This document shows, piece after piece, positions 17,466 through 25,750 of a stretch of 64,000 nucleotides of DNA. This DNA is from Pseudomonadota bacterium (lineage in GTDB: Bacteria > Pseudomonadota > Gammaproteobacteria > Steroidobacterales > Steroidobacteraceae). Below the pieces are notes generated by a model that worked only from the letters and a program-made list of their open reading frames with translations, did not search any database and was not told the origin of the DNA. Made by a program: the position numbers and the translations under genes. Position 1 is the first letter of the stretch, and every line of letters starts with the position of its first letter. The stretch is from assembly GCA_021808195.1 (NCBI GenBank), contig JAKBCE010000012.1, forward strand, positions 1 through 64,000, given 5' to 3'.

Positions 17466-18068
17466 TTGTCCGGATGGTTCCATTCGTGCTCGATTGGTCG
17501 GTGCGCATGTCTTGCGTTCGTGGCGGGCCTTTCGCTCTGTCTCGCCGGCTGCTGGGTGGCGCCCTCAGCGAACGTACGGCCTGCCGGCGTGGGAGGAATC
17601 ATTGCCCGCGACCTAGCGACACAATGGTCGGTACGGTCCGCGGCGGTGGAATCAGCGGATGCGGCCACCGGTACTGTGGCGCTGCGGGTGCACGGGATCC
17701 GGTTGCCAGCCTGTCCGGCACGCAGAGCCGAGATCAATCGGGCGGACTTTCGGCGCGGTGACAGGCTGCGAGCAACGATGCAAGTGCGCCTCCTCATCTA
17801 CCTCCCGCCGGTCGGGCAGAGCAGTACGCAGGCGGCGGGATTACCGGTCGCGCGCGTGCTTGAAGTCGATCCGAGTTACCGGGTACTCACCCTGCAGTTT
17901 CCGGATGGTGAGCGAGCAGCCCTCAAGATGGGCCTACATGCGCATCTGACGCAGGTCGAACCGGGCGATTCCGTCGCAATTCACTGCATCCGGCTGCACC
18001 AGGTGCATGCCCTGCGCCGTCGCATGAGCCGTCAGGAGAGCGCTCATTCGCGCCCGAGCGCAGCGTGA
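17466..18068 (+). CDS. Hypothetical lipoprotein
   Basis: This is a predicted lipoprotein of about 200 residues. The N-terminus has a hydrophobic run ending in the lipobox LAGC (CLAFVAGLSLCLAGCW). I chose TTG 17466, with GGAGG eleven bases before it, because it places a normal-length signal ahead of the lipobox. The open frame runs back to 17238, but that part is Arg-rich and unlikely. The mature part contains PACPARRAEINRADFRRGDRLRATMQVRLLIYLPP and VARVLEVDPSYRVLTLQFPDGERAAL, suggesting a small beta-rich domain. I recognise no family. The start is uncertain. Confidence 0.55.
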   Translation: MSGWFHSCSIGRCACLAFVAGLSLCLAGCWVAPSANVRPAGVGGIIARDLATQWSVRSAAVESADAATGTVALRVHGIRLPACPARRAEINRADFRRGDRLRATMQVRLLIYLPPVGQSSTQAAGLPVARVLEVDPSYRVLTLQFPDGERAALKMGLHAHLTQVEPGDSVAIHCIRLHQVHALRRRMSRQESAHSRPSAA

Positions 18069-18081
18069 GGCCGAGCAGCGC

Positions 18082-19089
18082 GTGCGGCGCAATGTGTGCG
18101 CCAGCCGAGCATCGGCCCTGGCGTTTGCTCTTGTTGTGCTGCCGGTACTCCTCGCCAGCGGTGCCGATGCACAGATTTCGCCGGCGCGTGCTGCGGTCAT
18201 TGAGAATGCGATCGGGGCGCGTGTTGAGGCGCTGACGATTCTCGGCGGTGATTTCGGTCTCTCCGATGGAAATTTCCACTCGACGGGCAGTCAGGGCTTG
18301 GGTTCCGGGGCGCCAGTGGACACGCGGATCACGAAGTTCGGGGGCGATGGAGACGTGGGTAGCCCTAAGGCACTCGACGGACTGCACATCGGGTGGCAGC
18401 CGACGCTGCAGGGCAACATGGGCTATCTCGAGTCCGCAACACATCTGCGTGGAACGCTGAGTGCCGGCGATACCAGCACCCTCAGGATCGTGGCCGTGGA
18501 GTTCGGCGGAGGTGTGCGATTTTGGACCACGCGAAAATTCAGCATCGCTCCGAGCGTGATGGTTCTGTACGGTCATGCAAACAATAGCGTGTCGTTCGCC
18601 GGCGCCTCGGGCCGGCAGGCGATTGCGACGCTTGAATCTCTCGGGCTTGTCGATTGGAGCGTCAGCACTTGGTCGTTGCGACCGGCGGTGGACCTGCAGT
18701 ATGTCCAGCCGATCGGCAGGATCCTAGTCACGTTCTCTTCTGATGCAACGGGCTTTTACACCCATGGATTCGGACGCTCCAACGTGCATCTCACGGTTGG
18801 CGGCGCCTCTGGATTCGTGACGAACAAGGTCGATCTTGATGTTCCTCTTGGTATCGCCATCGCCGGGCATGAGCTTCGAACCGGCGGCTACATCAGCCGA
18901 ACCGATCTACTCGGCGATCTCGAGAGCGGTCTTGGCGTTGAACATCTGAACGAGTTGCACGGTCGCCTGGTGCTCGACTTCCTCAACCAGTGGACGGGAA
19001 TTCAGTGGCTCGGAGTCGGGGCGTCGTACCTTTGGGGACCGCATATCCATGGCTGGACGGCAGGAGCTGACGTCGCCTTCCACTTCTGA
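18082..19089 (+). CDS. Outer-membrane beta-barrel protein
   Basis: This 335-residue exported protein has a signal peptide (hydrophobic residues about 11-28, ending ADA-Q) followed by alternating amphipathic strands. The sequence ends in aromatic-rich strands and a terminal Phe (VAFHF), the classical BAM recognition ending. Repeated Gly/aromatic strand patterns (FGGGVRFWTTRKFSIAPSVMV, WSLRPAVDLQYVQPIG, VGASYLWGPHIHGWTAG) resemble solitary autotransporter-type barrels, but no passenger is present. The GTG start follows the lipoprotein gene by 13 bases, so the two are probably co-transcribed. Substrate or role unknown. Confidence 0.7.
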   Translation: MRRNVCASRASALAFALVVLPVLLASGADAQISPARAAVIENAIGARVEALTILGGDFGLSDGNFHSTGSQGLGSGAPVDTRITKFGGDGDVGSPKALDGLHIGWQPTLQGNMGYLESATHLRGTLSAGDTSTLRIVAVEFGGGVRFWTTRKFSIAPSVMVLYGHANNSVSFAGASGRQAIATLESLGLVDWSVSTWSLRPAVDLQYVQPIGRILVTFSSDATGFYTHGFGRSNVHLTVGGASGFVTNKVDLDVPLGIAIAGHELRTGGYISRTDLLGDLESGLGVEHLNELHGRLVLDFLNQWTGIQWLGVGASYLWGPHIHGWTAGADVAFHF

Positions 19090-19152
19090 GCGCTCGGGCG
19101 TCGCCCGGCTAGTGTTCGCATGCGGAGCGCCTGCCTCAGCATTTACAGCCGT

Positions 19153-20091
19153 TCACGCATTGTGACAATGGTGTTCGTCTGCGTCCCGACATTGATGTTC
19201 GAGCTGCACGGTGACGTGTGTAATTGCGTGACGGGTGCGCAAGCGGGCGAGGATCGCATCCAGCATCGATTGCGGATCCGTGCCGGCATTGATCTGCGCG
19301 TGCAGGGTCACGACGGGTGCCTCGCCAGTCAGCGACCATACATGCAGGTGATGCACATTTTGCACGCCGGCGATCTGCTCCAGATCGCGTGCAATCGCCT
19401 CGGGCTGCAGTTCCTCCGGGACGCCCTGCAGCAAGACGTGTCCGGCTTCGTGGGTCAGCTGCCAGCCGGAGCGCAGTATGAGCATGGCGACCAGGATGGA
19501 GAGTATCGGATCGGCGAGCGACCAATGCCGATACAGGATGAGCGCCGCCGCGCCAGCGGCCGCAGCCGAGCCCAGCAGGTCGCTGAACACATGGGCGCGT
19601 GCGCCGCGCTCATTCAAAGAGCGCGCACCCGAGAGAGTGATAAACGCAGCCAGATTGGCTAGACCACCGAGCAGAGCAATGAGCAACATCAACCGTCCAT
19701 CGACTGGCGGTGGATTGATCAGTCGACTCACGGCTTCGCAAAAGACCCAAATCGTCAGCGCAATGAGGATGAGGCCGTTGGTATAGGCGGCCAGAGTCTG
19801 GTAGCGGCTCGCGCCGTAGGTGTGTCGGGCATCCGCCGGGCGGCGGCTGGCTCGGATCGCAAGTACGGCAAGCACGAGCGAGCCGGAGTCGGCGAGCATG
19901 TGGCCAGCCTCGGCAAGCAGCGCGATGGAGTTGGCTAGCCATCCTCCGAATGCCTCGATCAGGGTAAAGGTCAGTAGGATGGCCAGTGTCATCAGTAGTC
20001 GCCGCTCACTGGCGCCGTCACCCGCGGGGTGATGGTGCTCGCCGGCGTGAGTGTGAGAATGAGCGTGCGCGTGGGAGTGCGGATGTGTCAT
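19153..20091 (-). CDS. Cation diffusion facilitator metal exporter (CzcD/ZitB-like)
   Basis: This 312-residue CDF transporter exports Zn2+ or similar divalent ions by proton exchange. The N-terminus is His-rich (about 10 His in the first 21 residues). Six membrane segments follow, with the metal-site motif in TM2 (LLAEAGHMLADSGSL, HxxxD) and TM5 (ARAHVFSDLLGSA, HxxxD). The cytoplasmic domain is ferredoxin-like (VHHLHVWSLTGEAPVVTLHAQI). The C-terminus ends in a Cys/His motif (HQCRDADEHHCHNA). It is divergent from a MerR regulator and preceded by a 19-bp-spacer MerR-type promoter, so metal-induced expression is expected. The metal (Zn, Cd, Co) cannot be fixed from sequence. Confidence 0.9.
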   Translation of the reverse strand: MTHPHSHAHAHSHTHAGEHHHPAGDGASERRLLMTLAILLTFTLIEAFGGWLANSIALLAEAGHMLADSGSLVLAVLAIRASRRPADARHTYGASRYQTLAAYTNGLILIALTIWVFCEAVSRLINPPPVDGRLMLLIALLGGLANLAAFITLSGARSLNERGARAHVFSDLLGSAAAAGAAALILYRHWSLADPILSILVAMLILRSGWQLTHEAGHVLLQGVPEELQPEAIARDLEQIAGVQNVHHLHVWSLTGEAPVVTLHAQINAGTDPQSMLDAILARLRTRHAITHVTVQLEHQCRDADEHHCHNA

Positions 20092-20147
20092 GCGATCGGC
20101 GGCCCCCGGGGGGCAGGGGTCACTTGAACAGCTTTGGGTGGACGCTT

Positions 20148-20178
20148 ATCCTAAAACCTATAGTTACTGGAGCTTCAA
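20148..20178 (-). promoter_or_regulatory. MerR-type promoter and operator of the CDF gene
   Basis: Read on the minus strand, -35 TTGAAG (20178-20173) and -10 TAGGAT (20153-20148) are separated by 19 bp, the over-long spacing that MerR activators correct by twisting DNA. The spacer holds an imperfect dyad, CTCCAGTAACTATAG (20172-20158), with 10 of 15 positions symmetric. On the opposite strand the GGAG at 20169-20172 doubles as ribosome site of the regulator gene. Confidence 0.75.
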
Positions 20179-20180
20179 GC

Positions 20181-20627
20181 ATGCGCGAGCTGACGATGCC
20201 GATTGGTGAGCTGGCACGCACCGTCGGCTGCAAGGTGCAGACGATCCGCTATTACGAGCAGATCGGGCTGCTGCCTGTTCCGGGGAGGACCGCCGGGGCA
20301 CAGCGTCGCTACGGTGCGGCGCACCGCGAGAAGCTGAGCTTCATCCGCCATGCGCGCGAACTCGGATTTCCGCTGCCAGCAATACGCGAACTGCTGGCGC
20401 TCGCAGATCAGCGCGAGTCCGACTGCGCGCAAGCGGATCAGATTGCGCGCCGGCAGCTAGACGCGGTGATTCGGCGTATCACCATGCTGAATAGCCTGCG
20501 CGCAGAGCTCGAGCGGATGCTGCAGCATCGCCGCGGACATCGAATTCGTGACTGCCGTGTCATCGCTACGCTGGCGGATCACGGGCTGTGTCAAGAGGCT
20601 CATCACGGGCACGCGCCGCAAGCCTGA
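20181..20627 (+). CDS. MerR family metal-responsive regulator (CadR/PbrR/ZntR-like)
   Basis: This 148-residue regulator has the winged-helix domain at residues 1-75 (IGELARTVGCKVQTIRYYEQIGLLP, then RYGAAHREKLSFIRHARELGFPL). A dimerisation helix follows, then a metal-binding C-terminus with Cys in DQRESDCAQAD, RIRDCRV and LADHGLCQEAHHGH. Cysteine in the first of these is the conserved metal-sensing Cys of the CadR/PbrR/ZntR group, and the His-rich tail is typical of CadR. It is divergent from the CDF exporter, whose promoter has the MerR architecture. ATG 20181 lies 8 bases after the operator, so the regulator bound there would also cover its own ribosome site. Confidence 0.88.
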   Translation: MRELTMPIGELARTVGCKVQTIRYYEQIGLLPVPGRTAGAQRRYGAAHREKLSFIRHARELGFPLPAIRELLALADQRESDCAQADQIARRQLDAVIRRITMLNSLRAELERMLQHRRGHRIRDCRVIATLADHGLCQEAHHGHAPQA

Positions 20628-21165
20628 TCGGGCAGCTCGAACCGGCTCCTCAGGGTTCCTCCTGGCTCGCCGCAAGTCGCTGCATGCATCGGGTGCGGCG
20701 AACATTGCCCAGCGGACGAACCCGTCCGACGCGGCAGCGTAGATCTATCGGATAGTGCATCGGTCACTCGGCCCCCTCTCCGATTGAGTGGTCCGGCCGG
20801 AGGGTTCCGTAGAGAGGTCGTTGCTTTTGACATTATTCGCGTCAGCCTGGTTGATTCCACCAGGCATACGGGTTGACGTGCCTGTGTTGCGTCAAGACAT
20901 TGCAGACCGATCGTCAGCGCACCTTCGCTACGCGAGGATGTGGACATCCGCTATGTTCGCGCGCCACGTGCTGTCCGATGATCGGCGGGCAGTTGCAAAG
21001 GTCACAGTAAGTAGAAAATGGGGAGCGGATGCAATGGAATGCCGGAGGCCGGTTCGAATCTCAGCGGATCGAGTTCGGTCTGAGGATGGCGGTGCCGCTG
21101 AATCTGGCTTGGATAAGCCTGAGGTGAGTGCTCGGTTCATCTGGAAAACGTGACGGGAGAGCGAC
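20628..21165. other. Non-coding region with inverted repeats
   Basis: About 540 bases hold no recognisable gene. A perfect 7-bp hairpin (GCCTGGT/ACCAGGC, 20845-20865) and an inverted repeat TTGACG-N11-CGTCAA (20873-20895) lie close together, following a TTGACA at 20827. They could belong to a promoter or operator for the nitroreductase gene at 21285, but the distance is long. Confidence 0.4.
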
Positions 21166-21288
21166 ATGAACGTCGCAGTTGTCTGCACGAATACAGCTGA
21201 ATTGTCAGCAGAGAGTCCTGCCCGCAAGCGCAGGCGCGGCTCGTGGTCATTGACTGACGGTCGTCCAACCTGCAGGACATTCCGATGA
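21166..21288 (+). CDS. Possible 40-residue leader peptide coupled to the next gene
   Basis: An ATG preceded by GGGAGAG opens a 40-codon frame (starting MNVAVVCTNTAELS) whose TGA overlaps the ATG of the nitroreductase gene by four bases. Such ATGA coupling suggests real translation. The peptide is basic in the middle (ARKRRRG) and matches nothing I recognise. It may also be chance. Confidence 0.35.
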   Translation: MNVAVVCTNTAELSAESPARKRRRGSWSLTDGRPTCRTFR

Positions 21289-22382
21289 GCGCGCGCGGCC
21301 TGCTGGCGGAGCGGACAGTGTCCGCTGAGAAGAGGCAGAGTGCTGCGGTGACTGGGCAGGCCGGGGCGTATGCGTCGGCTGTGCGTGAGATCTGGCGAGC
21401 TGCGCGTGTTCCGCTGGAGTCCGAGGAGGCCGCAGTGCGGGAAGTGGCTCGTTATGCGACGTTGGCGCCAAGTCATCGAAACTCCCAGCCCTGGTTATTG
21501 CGCAGCAGTGCGCGCGAACTGCTTGTCCATCCGGATTTTGCTCGCCGCATGCCGATGGCATTTCCGGACGACGAGCAACTGTTCGTCGCACTTGGGTGTG
21601 CTGCGGAGAATGCCAGTATCGCAGCCCGCGCGTTTGGACTGAGCGGCGATGTCGCCTACCATCCCGTGGGGCGCGGCGGATTGCGGGTCGGGTTGCAGCC
21701 GCTTACTCATATCGCGCCATCGGAGCTGTTTTACGCTATTCCAAGACGCCAGAATACGCGAGGTGTATACGATGGACGGGTGCCGTCTGTCACAGAACTA
21801 CGGTTGCTGGGGCGGTGTGCCGAGGATCTGAATGTGCACGTCGAGCTTGTTACGGAGCCGTTCCGGAGGGACAGGCTCATCGAGCTACTGCGCGCCGCTC
21901 AGGCGATTCGGGCGACGAATACGGAATTTCTGCAGGAGCTGAAGGGTTGGATGCGATTCAACGAGCGCGAGGCGCTGCGTCAGCGTGATGGTTTGTTCGC
22001 GCGGTGTTCCGGAAAGCCATGTTTGCCACGCTGGCTCGGCGAGCAGCTTCTCGACATGGGCATCAGTCGCGTAACGGATTGCGGGGAAGACATCTGCACG
22101 GTCCGCAGCTCCGGAGGCTTTGCGATATTCGTCGGCGCGGGGCATGAGCCGAGGTATTGGACGGCCGTTGGCCGAGCATGCGAGCGCTTCCTCCTGCTGG
22201 CGACGGCGCTGAATATGCGCGCGTCAATCGTCAATGAACCGATCGAAATTCGCGCGACACGGGTTGAGCTGGCAATGGCGATCGGCGCAGACCGCTGCCT
22301 TCCGAGTGTGCTCATCCGGTTCGGCTATGCGCCGCCCAGCGCTCGTGCGCTGCGCCGGCCTGTGGAACAGGTGATGGTGTGA
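21285..22382 (+). CDS. Acg-type nitroreductase-fold flavoprotein
   Basis: This 365-residue protein resembles the Acg (Rv2032) family, a double nitroreductase-fold flavoprotein lacking a normal second FMN pocket. Visible motifs are VREVARYATLAPSHRNSQPWLL (the family's APSxxNxQPW), LLVHPDFARRMPMAFPDDEQLFVALGCAAENASIAARAFGL, RRQNTRGVYDGR, and near the end GRACERFLLLATALNMRASIVNEPIE. In mycobacteria Acg proteins are induced by hypoxia and proposed to sequester flavin. A universal stress protein and a SagB-type nitroreductase gene are close by, which resembles a redox-stress locus. The start at ATG 21285 overlaps a short upstream frame. Confidence 0.8.
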   Translation: MSARGLLAERTVSAEKRQSAAVTGQAGAYASAVREIWRAARVPLESEEAAVREVARYATLAPSHRNSQPWLLRSSARELLVHPDFARRMPMAFPDDEQLFVALGCAAENASIAARAFGLSGDVAYHPVGRGGLRVGLQPLTHIAPSELFYAIPRRQNTRGVYDGRVPSVTELRLLGRCAEDLNVHVELVTEPFRRDRLIELLRAAQAIRATNTEFLQELKGWMRFNEREALRQRDGLFARCSGKPCLPRWLGEQLLDMGISRVTDCGEDICTVRSSGGFAIFVGAGHEPRYWTAVGRACERFLLLATALNMRASIVNEPIEIRATRVELAMAIGADRCLPSVLIRFGYAPPSARALRRPVEQVMV

Positions 22383-22431
22383 GCACCTCGGTCTGCGCAT
22401 GCCATGGTTGGCCTCGGGAGGACACAGAGAC

Positions 22432-22524
22432 ATGAAGCTGCATGCAAGGCACTTGTTGATCGTGCTGCTGGTCGCAGTGATTTTGCTCGTGATCACAGTG
22501 GTTGCGGCGCGGATCCGATCCTGA
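22432..22524 (+). CDS. 30-residue single-span membrane peptide
   Basis: A strong ribosome site (GGGAGGA, ten bases before the ATG) precedes a 30-codon frame. It reads a short basic-polar start (MKLHARH), a run of about 18 hydrophobic residues (LLIVLLVAVILLVITVVAA) and a basic end (RIRS). This is the form of a small inner-membrane protein with a positive tail. It lies 50 bases after the Acg-type gene on the same strand. No family is recognised, and such peptides are usually missed by gene finders. Confidence 0.55.
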   Translation: MKLHARHLLIVLLVAVILLVITVVAARIRS

Positions 22525-22558
22525 GTATTCGATCGATGCGCTGCACGTGTGCGCGGAA

Positions 22559-23200
22559 TCAGCAAACCGTGGCGGGGTATCCGACGGTTTGGGCAAACGT
22601 CACGAATTGATTCCGGTGCAACTGCAGGGCGCGCTCGAGTCGGTCATAGTCGATGCCGCCGCGAAAGACGGTGCCGAGCCCTTCGCAAGCGGCACACAGG
22701 TAGATGTTCTCGCCGATGAACGCTGCGTCGACTGAGGCGTACAGGCGCCGCTCGGCAGCGGAGAGTTCGGCCATACGTTCACCCTGCGCCACGTAGATCA
22801 GATCAAGGGGAGCGGTCCCAATGAAGTCCTGTCGGCCTGTCTGTGCGCGGATGTCGTGCGGTAGGTGCAGTATCAGAGCATGCTTTTCGGCATCATAGCG
22901 CCAGACACCGTCGCTCAGTGCGGCATAGACGTCGATTACCATCACGTGTCGCCAATAAGGCGCGGTGCGCTCACCGCCGGGACGGTTGATGCCATAGGCT
23001 GCCCACAGCAGATTGGACAGGACCTGAGCGGGGAGGGGACAGTTCGAGTAGGCGCGCGTCGAGTGGCGTTGGGCGAGGGCTTCATAGAGTGGCAGACCGC
23101 CGGCATGCGCTGGCCGGGGCAGGGACACGGCCGCCCCGATGCTCGGAGAGCCTGTGGTGCGCGACTGCGGTCGACCCCGGAATGTAGGCTCATCGCTCAT
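22559..23200 (-). CDS. SagB/ThcOx-type nitroreductase-family protein
   Basis: This 213-residue FMN-dependent oxidoreductase of the SagB-like group has the FMN-binding RHSTRAYSNCPLPAQVLSNLLWAAYGINRP at residues 44-73. WRYDAEKHALIL is typical of this group, and the C-terminal part is VDAAFIGENIYLCAACEGLGTVFRGGID. Some members oxidise azolines to azoles during peptide-toxin maturation, but many are stand-alone reductases. No precursor or YcaO gene is adjacent, so a general reductase is more likely. It converges with the small membrane peptide gene and precedes the Usp gene region. Confidence 0.82.
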   Translation of the reverse strand: MSDEPTFRGRPQSRTTGSPSIGAAVSLPRPAHAGGLPLYEALAQRHSTRAYSNCPLPAQVLSNLLWAAYGINRPGGERTAPYWRHVMVIDVYAALSDGVWRYDAEKHALILHLPHDIRAQTGRQDFIGTAPLDLIYVAQGERMAELSAAERRLYASVDAAFIGENIYLCAACEGLGTVFRGGIDYDRLERALQLHRNQFVTFAQTVGYPATVC

Positions 23201-23246
23201 GAGCGCTCGAACGTCTCAGTGGTCTGTGACTCGCGGGCCCGGTCAC

Positions 23247-24239
23247 TCATGGCGAGGGCAGTTCTAGGCTCGCGTGGACCAGATGGGCCGATTCACGACG
23301 CACCGTGGTTTTAAAGTCCGGTGGCTTGACGATCAGAATGTCGCTCGGGAGCGTATCGAGCACTTGCTCGGCGGTATGACCGATGATCATCCGGCGCAGC
23401 CGTGAACGTGAGACCGCGCCCATGACGACGATATCCGCATTGATCGCCCCCGCATAGTGAGGCAATCGTTCTGCAGCGTGGCCATCTTCGACGTGCACTT
23501 GTTCCGGCTCAAGGCCGTGGCGCTCGGCGAGGTAGACGACGCTCGCATCCACTCGGTCGAGATAGTCGCGATGGAACTGCTCGTCCTGATACTCCGGCAG
23601 GTCCCATAGATCCGGGTCCGCGCGCAGCGCCTCCTCCCAGGGGGTGCGTGCGTGGAACAGCACGAGTTTACCCGCCAACGCCTCAGTCAGTCGGAGCGCG
23701 GCATCGATTATGTGCTCATCCAGCACGGCCGGTTTGTCATGCGCGTGGCCGGGATCGACGGCAGCGACAATAAGGGGTGGTGCGCAATAAGGGCGATGTG
23801 TCTTCAGCAACAGCAAAGGCGACGGACAGGTCTCAATCAGCTTGCGGTCCGTCTGCGACAGAAGCGCACGCGTCAGTGGATCACGGGGACTGCTCTGCGC
23901 GATCAGCAGTCGCGGCGAACGTCTCAGGACCTGTCGGACGATTCCCTCGTGGACCGGGTGATCCCAGCGGATACTCACTTTCGCCGGCACACCGAGCGAG
24001 TGAAACTGGTCGGCGAGCAACTGCAGGGCGTGGTGTGCGTTGGAGACCAGTCGCTGGATCTGCTCTTCAGTTCTTTCGGGCGCGAATTCGCTCTGCTGCG
24101 TCGAGTGAGAATCGAACACGCAATGAAAGAGCTCAAGCCGTGCATCGAACGCGGTTGTAATCCGCGCAACCTTGGCCGCTTCGATGGGTCCGACCTCCTG
24201 CGGCGTAGAGACGGCGAACAGGATTGTGCTGCGGCTCAT
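23247..24239 (-). CDS. Tandem universal stress protein (UspE-like)
   Basis: This 330-residue protein has two UspA domains. The first covers about residues 1-148 (ILFAVSTPQEVGPIEAAKVA ... ETCPSPLLLLK). The second covers 155-310 and ends with the ATP-loop pattern VVMGAVSRSRLRRMIIGHTAEQVLDTLPSDILIVKPP. The spacing of G-x2-(S)-x9-G-(H/T) in the second domain fits the UspE group more than ATP-binding UspA. UspE-like proteins act in stress survival and motility or adhesion. A good ribosome site (AGGAG, seven bases before ATG) supports the start. No partner gene lies in the same direction. Confidence 0.88.
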   Translation of the reverse strand: MSRSTILFAVSTPQEVGPIEAAKVARITTAFDARLELFHCVFDSHSTQQSEFAPERTEEQIQRLVSNAHHALQLLADQFHSLGVPAKVSIRWDHPVHEGIVRQVLRRSPRLLIAQSSPRDPLTRALLSQTDRKLIETCPSPLLLLKTHRPYCAPPLIVAAVDPGHAHDKPAVLDEHIIDAALRLTEALAGKLVLFHARTPWEEALRADPDLWDLPEYQDEQFHRDYLDRVDASVVYLAERHGLEPEQVHVEDGHAAERLPHYAGAINADIVVMGAVSRSRLRRMIIGHTAEQVLDTLPSDILIVKPPDFKTTVRRESAHLVHASLELPSP

Positions 24240-24499
24240 GAGTTCGGCTCCTGGTCCCCGGCGAGCATCCGAGGAACGTCACTTCCGGTTGGCGAACCGG
24301 ATTTGGGGAGTTTGCGCTGCGGGGCGAAACGTACCATTCGTAATGATGCGTAGCGATTAACCGGTCCGTGCAGACCGGATTGAGGCGACCAGCAGCGGGG
24401 GGATTTCCCGGTAGGGGCTATCTGCTAGCGGATGCGCACAGTGGGAGGCAGTTGGGGCACAATGTCGGACCAGTAATGCGGTGGCGAAGGGCGAAATCG

Positions 24500-25750
24500 A
24501 TGGCAGCGAGACACAGCCGAATGGCATTGGATTTGCAATTCGTGCGGGGGCAGTTCCCGGCCTTTGGCGAGCCTACGCTCGCGAATCAGGCGTTCTTCGA
24601 GAACGCCGGCGGCTCATATGCCTGCGGGGCGGTGGTCAGTCGGCTGCACGAGTACTACCGCCGCCTCAAAGTTCAGCCCTATTACCTGTTCGCCGCTTCC
24701 GCCGAGGCGGGGGAGTGGATGGATGCCTCGCGCATCCGGCTGGCCGAGTATCTCGGCGTGTCGGCTGCTGAGGTACATTTCGGCCCCTCGACCTCCCAAA
24801 ATACCTACGTGCTCGCACACGCATTCCGCGCGCTGCTTAAGCCGGGCGATGAAATTATTGTGACCAATCAGGATCATGAGGCAAACAGTGGCGTGTGGCG
24901 CCGGCTGGTGGCCCATGGCGTGCTGATCAAGGAATGGTGCGTCGACCCCATCACGGGCTGTCTCGATCGAGGTGAGCTCGATCGGCTGCTGTCAGATCGC
25001 ACGCGACTGCTCGTCTTTCCACATGCGTCGAATATCGTCGCGCATGTCAATCCGGTCGCCGATATCGTTGCGCGAGCGCATGCGGCAGGAGCGCTGACGG
25101 TAGTCGACGGAGTGTCGTGGGCACCTCATGGTCTGCCCGATATCCGAGCGCTGGGCGCGGATATCTACCTCTTTTCTCTCTATAAGACCTACGGACCCCA
25201 TCAAGGGGTCATGGTGCTCAGTCCCGATCTGCTTGAGCGGCTCGACAATGAAGGTCATTACTTCAATGCCACCGAACCGTTCAAGCGCCTCGTGCCTGCT
25301 GGACCCGACCATGCGCAAGTGGCGGCAGCGCGCGGCATTGCCGAGTATTTTGACGCGCTCGATGAGCATCATCACCCGGGCGCAGCGGCCGCCGGTCGCG
25401 CGCAGCGAATCCGTGCAGCGCTGCGGGAAGCGGAGCACCCGCTGCTGCGCAGACTGCTCTCATTTCTCGAGAGTCGTAAGGACGTGCGCGTACTAGGGCC
25501 GACAGATGCTGAGGAGCGAGCGGCGACCGTCGCGTTCGTGCCAACTTCCCTAGAACCGCGAGAGTTGGCCCGCCGACTCGCCGAACGTGGCTACATGATC
25601 GGTAACGGTGATTTCTACGCGACGCGTCTGCTGACAGCGATGGGCGTCGACCCGGTGCGCGGTGCGGCCCGGGTCTCGTTCGTGCATTACACGACAGGCG
25701 ATGAGGTCGACGGACTGATTGCGGCACTAGAGTCATCTTTGACACCTTGA
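24500..25750 (+). CDS. Class V aminotransferase (cysteine desulfurase-like PLP enzyme)
   Basis: This PLP-dependent enzyme of about 416 residues has ENAGGSYACGAVVSRLHEYYR near the N-terminus. FGPSTSQNTYVLAHAF gives the cofactor phosphate contacts and TNQDHEANSGVWRRL the His over the ring. VDGVSWAPHGLPDIRALGAD contains the cofactor Asp region, and the Schiff-base lysine is in FSLYKTYGPHQG. It belongs with the CsdA/SufS-type subgroup often annotated as isopenicillin epimerase or cysteine desulfurase-like. The usual mobile-loop Cys of desulfurases is not obvious, so substrate is uncertain. ATG 24500 follows AAGGGCGAAATCG; 24521 is an alternative. Confidence 0.85.
   Translation: MAARHSRMALDLQFVRGQFPAFGEPTLANQAFFENAGGSYACGAVVSRLHEYYRRLKVQPYYLFAASAEAGEWMDASRIRLAEYLGVSAAEVHFGPSTSQNTYVLAHAFRALLKPGDEIIVTNQDHEANSGVWRRLVAHGVLIKEWCVDPITGCLDRGELDRLLSDRTRLLVFPHASNIVAHVNPVADIVARAHAAGALTVVDGVSWAPHGLPDIRALGADIYLFSLYKTYGPHQGVMVLSPDLLERLDNEGHYFNATEPFKRLVPAGPDHAQVAAARGIAEYFDALDEHHHPGAAAAGRAQRIRAALREAEHPLLRRLLSFLESRKDVRVLGPTDAEERAATVAFVPTSLEPRELARRLAERGYMIGNGDFYATRLLTAMGVDPVRGAARVSFVHYTTGDEVDGLIAALESSLTP

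Noticed and set aside
21048..21064. tRNA-like GGTTCGAATC sequence
   Set aside because: The flanking bases do not form a T-arm stem or a cloverleaf, and no acceptor stem is found.
22559..23200. SagB-type protein as part of a thiazole/oxazole peptide cluster
   Set aside because: No YcaO cyclodehydratase or precursor gene is nearby, so a peptide-maturation role is not supported.
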